A DNA stretch of 30,774 nt, taken from the NCBI GenBank assembly GCA_019418545.1, contig DYBQ01000016.1:9882-40655 (forward strand), read 5' to 3'. Source of the stretch: Clostridiales bacterium (lineage in GTDB: Bacteria > Bacillota > Clostridia > Oscillospirales > Acutalibacteraceae). Below the pieces are notes generated by a model that was not told the DNA's origin, made no database searches, and saw nothing but the letters and a program-made list of their open reading frames with translations. Both the position numbers and the translations under genes were made by a program. Shown one piece after another: positions 23,209 through 30,008 of this stretch (position 1 is its first letter; each line of letters opens with the position of its first letter).

Positions 23209-23232
23209 TCTGCTAATATATCAAATCCTTTC

Positions 23233-23262
23233 TTGACAAACCCTTATGAAAAACGCTATAAT
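23233..23262 (+). promoter_or_regulatory. consensus promoter of asnA
   Basis: Perfect TTGACA and perfect TATAAT with an 18-nt spacer, beginning 25 bases after sigF. Transcription should start near 23269 and leave a leader of about 113 nt. Confidence 0.85.
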
Positions 23263-23274
23263 ATTTTTTGTACA

Positions 23275-23307
23275 GGCGCTGCGGGTTTGCCGCAACGCCT
23301 TCTTTTG
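23275..23307 (+). terminator. terminator-like hairpin in the asnA leader
   Basis: GGCGCTGCGG pairs with CCGCAACGCC (one C-A mismatch, 5-nt loop) and TTCTTTTG follows. It lies just downstream of the asnA promoter, so it would stop both sigF read-through and asnA transcription. A second hairpin, GCAGGC/GCCTGC, lies at 23332-23348. This looks like attenuation, but no T-box sequence (TGGNACCGCG) is present. Confidence 0.55.
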
Positions 23308-23381
23308 TCAATACAGCGGTTTTCCATAGGGGCAGGCTGCTTGCCTGCAATTCGATTCATTTTAAGAAAGGAACGTTTCCC

Positions 23382-24398
23382 ATGAGCCAAACCATTATTC
23401 CCGCAGATTATAATCCTTCCAAAGGGCTGACCCTGTTTCAGACCCAGCAGGCCATTGACAAGATTAAGGTAAATTTTATCCAAAATCTCGAAACAGCGCT
23501 AAATCTAACCCGCGTTTCGGCCCCACTGTTTGTTGATGCCTCCTCCGGCCTGAATGATGACCTGAACAATGTAGAGCGCCCGGTATCCTTTGACATCCGT
23601 GAAACCGGAACCTGCGCTCAGGTGGTACATTCCCTGGCAAAATGGAAGCGATATGCTTTATATCAATATGGATTCGAACCGGGTTTTGGCCTGATTACCG
23701 ATATGAATGCAATTCGGCGGGATGAAGACATGGACAATCTCCACTCAATCTATGTAGACCAGTGGGATTGGGAAGCGATTATCCCCGAAGGAAAACGGAA
23801 TGTTGAATATCTAAAAGAAACGGTCCGTAAAATTGTGGGGGCAATCTGCGCTACTGCCGATATGCTGCGGGAAGAATATCCCAGCTTACATGTACCGATT
23901 TTGGACAAAGAAATCTCCTTTATTACCACGCAGGAGCTGGAAGATTTATATCCCGGTAAGAGCCCGAAGGAAAGGGAAAATCTGTATGTACGGGAGCATA
24001 AAACCACCTTTTTGATGGAAATTGGTGATGTGCTTCATTCTGGTCATCGCCATGATGGACGTGCTCCGGATTATGATGACTGGCATTTAAACGGTGACCT
24101 TCTCTTTTGGAATGAGGTGCTGGATGCAGCTATGGAGGTTTCCAGTATGGGCATCCGGGTAGATGCCGCTGCCATGGATTCACAGTTGTCCAAGGCTGGC
24201 TGCGATGACCGCCGCCGTTATCATTTTCATCAAATGGTGCTGGATAATATTCTGCCGTTGACCATTGGCGGAGGTATTGGACAGTCCCGATTGTGCTTGC
24301 TGCTGTTGGGAAAAGCCCATATTGGAGAAGTACAGGTTTCTGTATGGGATGACGAAACCCGCGCCGCCTGTGCCGCTTCTGGTGTAAAGCTGCTATAA
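23382..24398 (+). CDS. asnA: aspartate-ammonia ligase (asparagine synthetase A)
   Basis: AsnA makes asparagine from aspartate, ammonia and ATP, with an aminoacyl-tRNA-synthetase-like fold. The 338 residues contain VVHSLAKWKRYALYQ, LHSIYVDQWDWE, SGHRHDGRAPDYDDW, LNGDLLFWN, SSMGIRVDA and the class II motif 3 region TIGGGIGQSRLCLLLL, all as in E. coli AsnA. The frame runs back to 23268 through the leader hairpins; the ATG at 23382 with GAAAGGAA upstream gives the normal N-terminus. It has its own consensus promoter and structured leader. A small membrane protein gene follows after 27 bases. Confidence 0.95.
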   Translation: MSQTIIPADYNPSKGLTLFQTQQAIDKIKVNFIQNLETALNLTRVSAPLFVDASSGLNDDLNNVERPVSFDIRETGTCAQVVHSLAKWKRYALYQYGFEPGFGLITDMNAIRRDEDMDNLHSIYVDQWDWEAIIPEGKRNVEYLKETVRKIVGAICATADMLREEYPSLHVPILDKEISFITTQELEDLYPGKSPKERENLYVREHKTTFLMEIGDVLHSGHRHDGRAPDYDDWHLNGDLLFWNEVLDAAMEVSSMGIRVDAAAMDSQLSKAGCDDRRRYHFHQMVLDNILPLTIGGGIGQSRLCLLLLGKAHIGEVQVSVWDDETRAACAASGVKLL

Positions 24399-24425
24399 TG
24401 CTTTCCTCATAAAGGAGGATTTGAG

Positions 24426-24680
24426 TTGGAGTTTCTTTTTAGCTTTTTGGGGGCACTATTTGAAAATATAATTGAAAGCAGAAAAGTTCGTTTGTGGATA
24501 AAACTGCTGTTGCTCTTCCTCCTTTTATCGCTACTTCTCTTTATACTTGGGCAAGCTATCTTCTGGAATATAACAGCCGGAGGCACTATTTTGTCTATCA
24601 TTATTTTGAGCTTGCTTGCTGTGGGAATCTCCGGTTTGTTTGTTGCTGTTGCTATTAAGCTTGTCCATCGGAAACACTAA
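24426..24680 (+). CDS. small two-helix membrane protein
   Basis: I do not recognise this 84-residue protein. It begins with TTG 7 nt after AAAGGAGG, an excellent ribosome binding site. Residues about 22-46 (WIKLLLLFLLLSLLLFILG) and 50-78 (GGTILSIIILSLLAVGISG) are two strong membrane helices, and the tail ends KLVHRKH. Position 27 bases after asnA and before a strong terminator makes it the second gene of the asnA unit. No function can be assigned. Confidence 0.65.
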   Translation: MEFLFSFLGALFENIIESRKVRLWIKLLLLFLLLSLLLFILGQAIFWNITAGGTILSIIILSLLAVGISGLFVAVAIKLVHRKH

Positions 24681-24703
24681 AAGAAATTCTATTCATATTA
24701 GAA

Positions 24704-24747
24704 AAATCCGCTGCAACGGGATAGTTTTCCGTTACAGCGGATTTTTT
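24704..24747. terminator. bidirectional terminator
   Basis: AAATCCGCTGCAACGG pairs with CCGTTACAGCGGATTT (16 bp, one mismatch, 9-nt loop). T runs follow on both strands, so it can end the asnA unit on the plus strand and the small CxxC gene on the minus strand. Confidence 0.88.
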
Positions 24748-24842
24748 GTTATAGATGGAATTGCAAATGCATCAAACATGCAATCCACCTTTATAAAGAA
24801 GTGGCATTTTCATTCCCGGATGCCAAGCAATTCATTGCGTAA

Positions 24843-25097
24843 CTATTTGTTGTCTTGAATTCTTGCACAAACTTCACATCGTCCTAATTCATCTACTTCC
24901 AGCTCGTCTAGTATTTTTGTCAATTCTTCATAAATGGCTTTGTTTTCTAAAGTATTACAAAAATCCTCTTGGTTTAGTGCTGGACTATATCCTTTGCGCC
25001 CACATATCACACAAGTACGAATATACTTTTGGGCAGAAGGATTCCATTTCTCAATATACAGCGAATGGTTACGCTTTCTATCTTTACTATGTGACAT
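24843..25097 (-). CDS. small protein with two CxxC pairs
   Basis: I do not recognise this 84-residue protein. The start has TGAGGTG 4-5 nt upstream of the ATG. CVICG near residue 29 and CEVCA near residue 74 could bind one zinc ion, bracketing an acidic helical middle (TLENKAIYEELTKILDELEVDELG). The N-terminus is basic (SHSKDRKRNHSLY). It stands alone between the asnA unit and gapA. It may be a short treble-clef or HNH-like zinc protein, but no catalytic HNH pattern is visible. Confidence 0.6.
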   Translation of the reverse strand: MSHSKDRKRNHSLYIEKWNPSAQKYIRTCVICGRKGYSPALNQEDFCNTLENKAIYEELTKILDELEVDELGRCEVCARIQDNK

Positions 25098-25179
25098 TTT
25101 TCACCTCATGCAGACAATGTTAGCTTTTGTAGATGTTGTTATTTTTCTCTGCAAGTTTTCCTGCTAGGAACAAAAAGAA

Positions 25180-25211
25180 AGCGGCACATGAATTTTCATC
25201 CATGTGCCGCT
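25180..25211 (-). terminator. terminator of gapA
   Basis: AGCGGCACATG pairs perfectly with CATGTGCCGCT (11 bp, 10-nt loop). On the minus strand TTCTTTTTG follows. It lies 94 bases after the gapA stop. Confidence 0.85.
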
Positions 25212-25305
25212 CGTGTACTCAACCCAGCTGGATTTGCTGCTTTGGGTAATTACTACCTGATAAGCCCTATCGCTAACCGGGGAGAATTTGTTAATTCACA
25301 AAGAA

Positions 25306-26322
25306 TTAGGCGTTGTCAACAGCGTCCATGTGCTCAATCAGCATCAGGACCTTGTTGGAATAACCCCACTCGTTGTCATACCAGGAAATCAGCTTCACGA
25401 AGTGGTCGTTCAGCATGATACCAGCCTTCTCATCGAAGATGGAGGTGTGAGGATCGCCCAGGAAGTCGGAAGAAACAACCATGTCAGCGGTGTAGCCCAG
25501 GATGCCCTTCAGCTCGCCCTCGGAAGCCTCTTTGATAGCAGCGCAGATAGCCTCGTAGGTGGTGGGAGTCTCCAGAGTGACAGTCAGGTCAACAACGGAA
25601 ACGTCCAGGGTGGGAACACGCATGGACATACCGGTCAGCTTGCCCTTCATCTCGGGGATAACCAGAGCGCAAGCCTTAGCAGCGCCAGTGGTGGAGGGGA
25701 TGATGTTGCCAGCAGCAGCACGGCCACCTCTCCAGTCCTTCTTGGAAGGACCGTCAACGGTCTTCTGGGTACCGGTGGTGGAGTGAACAGTGGTCATCAG
25801 GCCTTCCTTGATGCCAAACTTCTCATGAACAACCTTTACCAGGGGAGCCAGGCAGTTGGTGGTGCAGGAAGCGTTGGAAACAACAGTCATGTCCTTGGTG
25901 TACTTGTCCAGGTTAACGCCGCACACGAAGGTGGGGGTCTCCTTGTCCTTTGCGGGAGCGGAGATAACAACCTTCTTAGCACCAGCCTGAATATGAGCGG
26001 AAGCCTTCTCGGTGGAGCAGAAAACACCAGTGGACTCAACAACATAAGTTGCGCCGCATGCGCCCCACGGAATATCAGCGGGGTTCTTCTCAGCATAGAA
26101 CTTGATTTCCTTGCCGTTTACGATGATAGCGTCGTCGGTGTAGGAAATGTCGCCCTTGTACTGGCCATGAACGGTGTCATAGCGCAGCATGTATGCGCAG
26201 TAGTCGGGGGTCATGAAAGGATCGTTGATACCCACGAATTCGATGTTCGGATTGTCCAGACCAGCACGGAATACCAGGCGGCCGATGCGGCCAAAGCCAT
26301 TGATGCCTACTTTAATAGCCAT
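25306..26322 (-). CDS. gapA: glyceraldehyde-3-phosphate dehydrogenase
   Basis: This is the glycolytic NAD-dependent enzyme that oxidises and phosphorylates glyceraldehyde-3-phosphate. The 338 residues contain the Rossmann start VGINGFGRIGR, D34 in GINDPF, which favours NAD over NADP, the catalytic C153 in SNASCTTNCLAP, HSTTGTQKTVDGPSKKDWRGGR and the closing SWYDNEWGYS. Codon use is strongly biased, as expected for a highly expressed gene. AGGAGG precedes the ATG by 10 nt. It is a single-gene unit with its own promoter and terminator; the rest of lower glycolysis is not adjacent. Confidence 0.97.
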   Translation of the reverse strand: MAIKVGINGFGRIGRLVFRAGLDNPNIEFVGINDPFMTPDYCAYMLRYDTVHGQYKGDISYTDDAIIVNGKEIKFYAEKNPADIPWGACGATYVVESTGVFCSTEKASAHIQAGAKKVVISAPAKDKETPTFVCGVNLDKYTKDMTVVSNASCTTNCLAPLVKVVHEKFGIKEGLMTTVHSTTGTQKTVDGPSKKDWRGGRAAAGNIIPSTTGAAKACALVIPEMKGKLTGMSMRVPTLDVSVVDLTVTLETPTTYEAICAAIKEASEGELKGILGYTADMVVSSDFLGDPHTSIFDEKAGIMLNDHFVKLISWYDNEWGYSNKVLMLIEHMDAVDNA

Positions 26323-26371
26323 AGAACTAATACCTCCTGAAATTTTGGATTTAGAAAATCATCCTGCTTCT

Positions 26372-26400
26372 ATTGTATAGCATTCTGGAGCAGATTACAA
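26372..26400 (-). promoter_or_regulatory. promoter of gapA
   Basis: The minus strand reads TTGTAA, a 17-nt spacer and TACAAT, about 50 bases before the gapA start. Confidence 0.7.
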
Positions 26401-26520
26401 GAGTTTGATAGAAAATTAACGGGCTTTTTTTCCATAACTTTTGCGTTTCTTCCTGAATTCACCTGAAACAGTATACAAAAAAGCAGTTAAAATAGGCTAC
26501 TAGGAACCTTTATGTGTAGT

Positions 26521-27468
26521 TTAGTCTTTTCCTTGGTCCTGCAAAATATCTGCGCTATTTTGAGAAGAATTTTTATGTGTATATTTTCCCATAGAAACTC
26601 CTGATAGATGATAAGGAATCCCTCTGTGTACGCACACTCTCATTCTGTTATCTCCCCGGCGCACTCCCCACATAACAGCCGTGGCGTAAAGCGACAACGT
26701 CAGCAGCACCAACAAAAGAGGCAATGAAAGGCTGCTGTCTTGAGGAAGCCCTGCAATCATGCAAATTAATGGCGGAACGCTGGAAGTAAACCCTAATAAA
26801 ACAAACGGAGCGCCAAACTGAAAAAGCTTTTTGCGAGCTTTGATGCCTCCTGTACCGGAGAAATAACTGCTTTGGGCTAAAAGAAAAAGCGGAGCCAAGC
26901 AGAATGGCAAAATCGTATAGTAATTTTGTTGAACATCAGATTCAGCCGTATAAATCGTAAACAAAACCGCTAGATGCAAACAGCCCCATATTGGCGCAAC
27001 AAGCCCTATTAGCGGGTAATCTTGCAGTAATGTTCCGCTCTTCCATAAAGATACGCCCCACGCGATTAAAGAAAGCCCTGCAAATAATCCTACCATTGAT
27101 GAAAGTGTTACCATAAGCGGCTGGCTTTCGATAGCCGAAGATGTAGTGCTTTCATTTTGAATTAACTCAAATACCGTATATAATGATTCCCCTGCTACCG
27201 CAACACCAGCTATAATTCCAAAAATTCCTCCGGCCGGCTTTGCCTGAGGCCGATATATGGATGCATCCCAATGGCCACTGCGGCAAAAAATAAAAAGTAT
27301 AATTGCTGCAAACAGAGAAATACCTATCAGTATCAGTCCCCATTGGCCGCCATCACGATACAGACCTTCTTCTCCTTCCAGCAACAGGCTCATCTGTAAA
27401 ACTCTTCCAGTCACCAGGATTACAAGTGATATTCCTAGTATCCACCACATTCCTTTCCGTATCATCAT
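26521..27468 (-). CDS. unknown polytopic membrane protein
   Basis: I do not recognise this 315-residue protein. It has about seven hydrophobic segments (around 8-25, 43-62, 82-97, 122-143, 155-172, 185-199 and the 220-265 region) and a basic, Ser/Asn-rich C-terminal tail of about 45 residues (RRGDNRMRVCVHRG and on). No transporter or enzyme motif stands out. AAAGGAGG precedes the first of two adjacent ATGs by 9 nt. It is transcribed away from the oligopeptide-binding lipoprotein gene. Its promoter overlaps a Fur-like dyad, which suggests metal or stress regulation, but this is inference. Confidence 0.75.
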   Translation of the reverse strand: MMIRKGMWWILGISLVILVTGRVLQMSLLLEGEEGLYRDGGQWGLILIGISLFAAIILFIFCRSGHWDASIYRPQAKPAGGIFGIIAGVAVAGESLYTVFELIQNESTTSSAIESQPLMVTLSSMVGLFAGLSLIAWGVSLWKSGTLLQDYPLIGLVAPIWGCLHLAVLFTIYTAESDVQQNYYTILPFCLAPLFLLAQSSYFSGTGGIKARKKLFQFGAPFVLLGFTSSVPPLICMIAGLPQDSSLSLPLLLVLLTLSLYATAVMWGVRRGDNRMRVCVHRGIPYHLSGVSMGKYTHKNSSQNSADILQDQGKD

Positions 27469-27520
27469 AACACTGAACCTCCTTTATTTTTCTCGCCTTA
27501 AGCAGGGCATGCTTTTAATT

Positions 27521-27541
27521 GAAATGATTGTCATAATGATA
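27521..27541. promoter_or_regulatory. Fur-family-like dyad over a -10 box
   Basis: The core TGATTGT-C-ATAATGA agrees with the Fur-family 7-1-7 pattern TGATAAT-N-ATTATCA at 5 of 7 positions in each arm. It contains the nested dyads ATGA-ttg-TCAT and TCAT-a-ATGA. It overlaps the -10 of the minus-strand promoter, where a repressor would block transcription. Confidence 0.4.
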
Positions 27542-27564
27542 CCACGCCCCTTCTTCCAGTGCAA
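27536..27564 (-). promoter_or_regulatory. promoter of the unknown membrane protein
   Basis: The minus strand reads TTGCAC, a 17-nt spacer and TATCAT with extended -10 (TGGTATCAT), 68 bases before the start codon. Confidence 0.5.
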
Positions 27565-27657
27565 GCGTAAAGGGAGAGTTTCCCGCTTTTTCCCTGGTTT
27601 CTCCCTCCAAAATATCTCTTAATTTTGCAAAATACGGTTTCAATTCTGTCATCTTAA

Positions 27658-27686
27658 TTGCATTGCTGCGTTGGGCATGCTACAAT
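27658..27686 (+). promoter_or_regulatory. promoter of the binding-protein gene
   Basis: TTGCAT, a 17-nt spacer and TACAAT with extended -10 (TGCTACAAT). An inverted repeat TGACA-N12-TGTCA (27692-27713) lies just downstream of the -10 and could be an operator. The rest of the 333-base spacer 27469-27801 holds nothing else I can support. Confidence 0.5.
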
Positions 27687-27801
27687 AGGATTGACATAAT
27701 TATACATTTGTCATAACAAGCTGTTTATCGTATTTCCAGACAGCTATTATTTCTATCGTCTATATTCCTATTATTGTATGCCAGAAAGGAGTATCCTCCA
27801 T

Positions 27802-29484
27802 TTGAAACGTTACCCCTTCTCTATATCTTCCCGCTGCAAATCACTTCTGCTTCGAAATATTTCCCTTCTGTTATGCCTCCTGCTGCTTTTGGGATGCTGT
27901 GCCTGCTCTGGAGAAAATCGTCCGGAGAATGCCGATAAGACTATTTCTTTCCATTTAGGAGAAGACCCATCTTCCCTCGACCCACAAATTACCGACTCTT
28001 TTGCTTCCCGTGTAGCTGTTGAGGCACTGTATGAAGGCCTAGTCCGTTTAGACGAAAATGGAGAAGTATATCCTGGTGCTGCCGAAAGCTGGGAAGTTAG
28101 CAATGATGGCCGTCAATATACGTTTCATCTTCGCGAAAATGCTCAATGGAGCAAGTCGATTGCCATAGAAGATGGGGAAGCCTCTGTATCTACTACTCCA
28201 GCTCCGTTGACAGCAAACGATTTTGTTTATGCTTGGAGACGCGCTGTTAACCCAACCACCAATTGTCCTGATGCTTCTTCCTTTTCCATCATTCAAAATG
28301 CTGCTGCTATTATCAGTGGGGATTTGTCGCCAGAAGAGCTGGGCGTTTCTGCTGTTGACGACCATACCCTGGTAGTGACACTGGAAAGTGCTACCGAGGA
28401 TTTCCTTCGCCTAACTGCAACTGCCGCTTTTATGCCCTGTCAGGAAGATTTCTTTTTGTGGACTTCCGGGCGATATGGCTTAGAGGCAAAATATGTGTGC
28501 GGGAATGGTCCTTTTGTTTTCAGTAATTCCTATGCATGGGACCACGAAGAAGCTATGACTCTACGCCGTTCTTCCAGTTATCATGGAGAAAACGAACCCC
28601 TTCCTGCCTCCCTAAAGCTCTATGTAAATACACAAGCTGTTGATGTTTCCAATCCTGTTGCAGCAGTAGCAGACAAAACGGTAGACCTTGCTTCTCTTCC
28701 TTCCTCTTTGCTGGACAGTGCTAAAGAAGAAGAACTTCAAATTTATACCCTTTCGATGGATGCAGTATGGGGCTTGGGATTTAATACGCAGGACTCTTTA
28801 ATGGAAAATGCTAATATTCGAAAGCTTTTTGTGCAAACACTTTCCCGTGAAAATCTACTGGAAAATCTTCCTGCCAATGCAACGGCAGCAAATGATATTA
28901 TCCCCTCCACTTTCCTTTGGAATGGTAAAAGCTATCGGGAGCAAGCCGGCTCTAATTTCTATTTAAAACAGGACAACTCCATTGTAGACACATTGCCGTC
29001 TCTCCTAAACCAGTTAAAATTGGATGAGATGCCTTCTATCACCGTTTTAGGAGTTACTGGTTTACAGGAAATGCTCAATGAGATGCTCATTACTTGGAAT
29101 GGCCGTATGGGAAATTATTTTAATTTGGAAACAATGGATGAAAATGAATTAAATGAACGTATCGCATCGGGAGATTTTCAAGCAGCAGTATATGCCCTTC
29201 GTCCAGATGGAAATACTCCTATTGACATCCTTTCTCTGTTTTCCAGCGACAGCACCCCTACTTTATTGCAATCCTCTGAATATGACCTTCTTTTAAAGGC
29301 TGCTGATGCTGGAGACTCCCTTTCTGCTCTGGTTGAAGCAGAAACTTGGCTAAATCAACAGGCAATCTTTTATCCATTGTACTATACTGACCGTTATTAT
29401 GTCGCTGACCCTACCCTCACCGGTGTTGTCATTCATTCGGCAGATATGGGAATTGATTTTATTCAGGCTGGAAAGCTGAATTAA
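27802..29484 (+). CDS. oligopeptide-binding lipoprotein, SBP family 5
   Basis: This is an extracytoplasmic solute-binding protein of the OppA/DppA family, probably for peptides. Translation starts at TTG 27802, 10 nt after AAAGGAG; an in-frame ATG at 27778 lies upstream of that ribosome binding site and is unlikely. The signal peptide has basic residues, a Leu-rich core and a lipobox ending LLGC, so it should be lipid-anchored. The mature protein opens with SFHLGEDPSSLDPQ and ALYEGLVRLDENGEVYPGAAESW, the family signature region, and continues to a total of 560 residues. The C-terminal YPLYYTDRYYVADPTLTGV is also typical. No permease or ATPase gene is nearby, so it either serves a transporter encoded elsewhere or senses peptides. 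Confidence 0.88.
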   Translation: MKRYPFSISSRCKSLLLRNISLLLCLLLLLGCCACSGENRPENADKTISFHLGEDPSSLDPQITDSFASRVAVEALYEGLVRLDENGEVYPGAAESWEVSNDGRQYTFHLRENAQWSKSIAIEDGEASVSTTPAPLTANDFVYAWRRAVNPTTNCPDASSFSIIQNAAAIISGDLSPEELGVSAVDDHTLVVTLESATEDFLRLTATAAFMPCQEDFFLWTSGRYGLEAKYVCGNGPFVFSNSYAWDHEEAMTLRRSSSYHGENEPLPASLKLYVNTQAVDVSNPVAAVADKTVDLASLPSSLLDSAKEEELQIYTLSMDAVWGLGFNTQDSLMENANIRKLFVQTLSRENLLENLPANATAANDIIPSTFLWNGKSYREQAGSNFYLKQDNSIVDTLPSLLNQLKLDEMPSITVLGVTGLQEMLNEMLITWNGRMGNYFNLETMDENELNERIASGDFQAAVYALRPDGNTPIDILSLFSSDSTPTLLQSSEYDLLLKAADAGDSLSALVEAETWLNQQAIFYPLYYTDRYYVADPTLTGVVIHSADMGIDFIQAGKLN

Positions 29485-29502
29485 CCCGGAAGGAGTATTC
29501 TT

Positions 29503-29964
29503 TTGCTGATACGCACTTATTTACCCGAAGACTTACCTCAAATTTTAACTCTATTTTATGAAACAGTCCATACTGTTTGCATAAACGATTACTCATCTGA
29601 ACAGTTGGATGCTTGGGCACCAAAGGAACTTGATATCAGCCAATGGCAATATACTCTTTCAAACCACTATACACTGGTTGCAGAGGAGAACGGCAAAATT
29701 CTTGGCTTTGCTGATTTACAGGAACCGGATTATTTAGACCATTTATATGTCCATAAAGACGCTCAACATCGGGGGATTGCCCGAACACTGGTGGAATCTT
29801 TGGAAAAACGAGCCCGCAGTGTGGGAGCACAGCAGCTTTCTGTCCATGTCTCAGTGACAGCAAAAGGCTTTTTTCTGCATCAGGGATATCGAGTGGTTCA
29901 TGAACAGTTCCCAATCAGGCACGGAATAACCTTGACAAATTATCTTATGATTCGGGAGTTGTAA
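29503..29964 (+). CDS. GNAT acetyltransferase
   Basis: This 153-residue N-acetyltransferase begins at TTG 29503, 8 nt from AAGGAG. The acetyl-CoA loop is QHRGIA in VHKDAQHRGIARTLVESLE. The strand LGFADLQEPDYLDHLYV precedes it and FFLHQGYRVVHEQ follows, as expected for the fold. The acceptor is unknown. It starts 18 bases after the binding-protein gene and is probably co-transcribed with it and with the zinc-ribbon gene. Confidence 0.85.
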   Translation: MLIRTYLPEDLPQILTLFYETVHTVCINDYSSEQLDAWAPKELDISQWQYTLSNHYTLVAEENGKILGFADLQEPDYLDHLYVHKDAQHRGIARTLVESLEKRARSVGAQQLSVHVSVTAKGFFLHQGYRVVHEQFPIRHGITLTNYLMIREL

Positions 29965-29968
29965 TTCT

Positions 29969-30000
29969 CCTCCTTGATAAAAAATCCCCTTGACAGGAGG
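29969..30000 (+). promoter_or_regulatory. hairpin that could mask the next ribosome binding site
   Basis: CCTCCT (29969-29974) can pair with the AGGAGG ribosome binding site (29995-30000) of the next gene across a 20-nt loop. CCTCCT begins 5 bases after the acetyltransferase stop, so a terminating ribosome would cover it and free the site. Confidence 0.35.
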
Positions 30001-30008
30001 TTATATGT

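Noticed and set aside
23263..23381. T-box riboswitch for asnA
   Set aside because: The leader is too short, and I could not find the conserved T-box TGGNACCGCG or a plausible AAC specifier loop.
25288..26340. A 350-residue open frame on the plus strand opposite gapA
   Set aside because: It is antisense to a certain, highly expressed gene; strong codon bias on one strand leaves the other free of stops. Its Gly/Asn/Ser/Val-rich translation resembles no protein, and it has no ribosome binding site.
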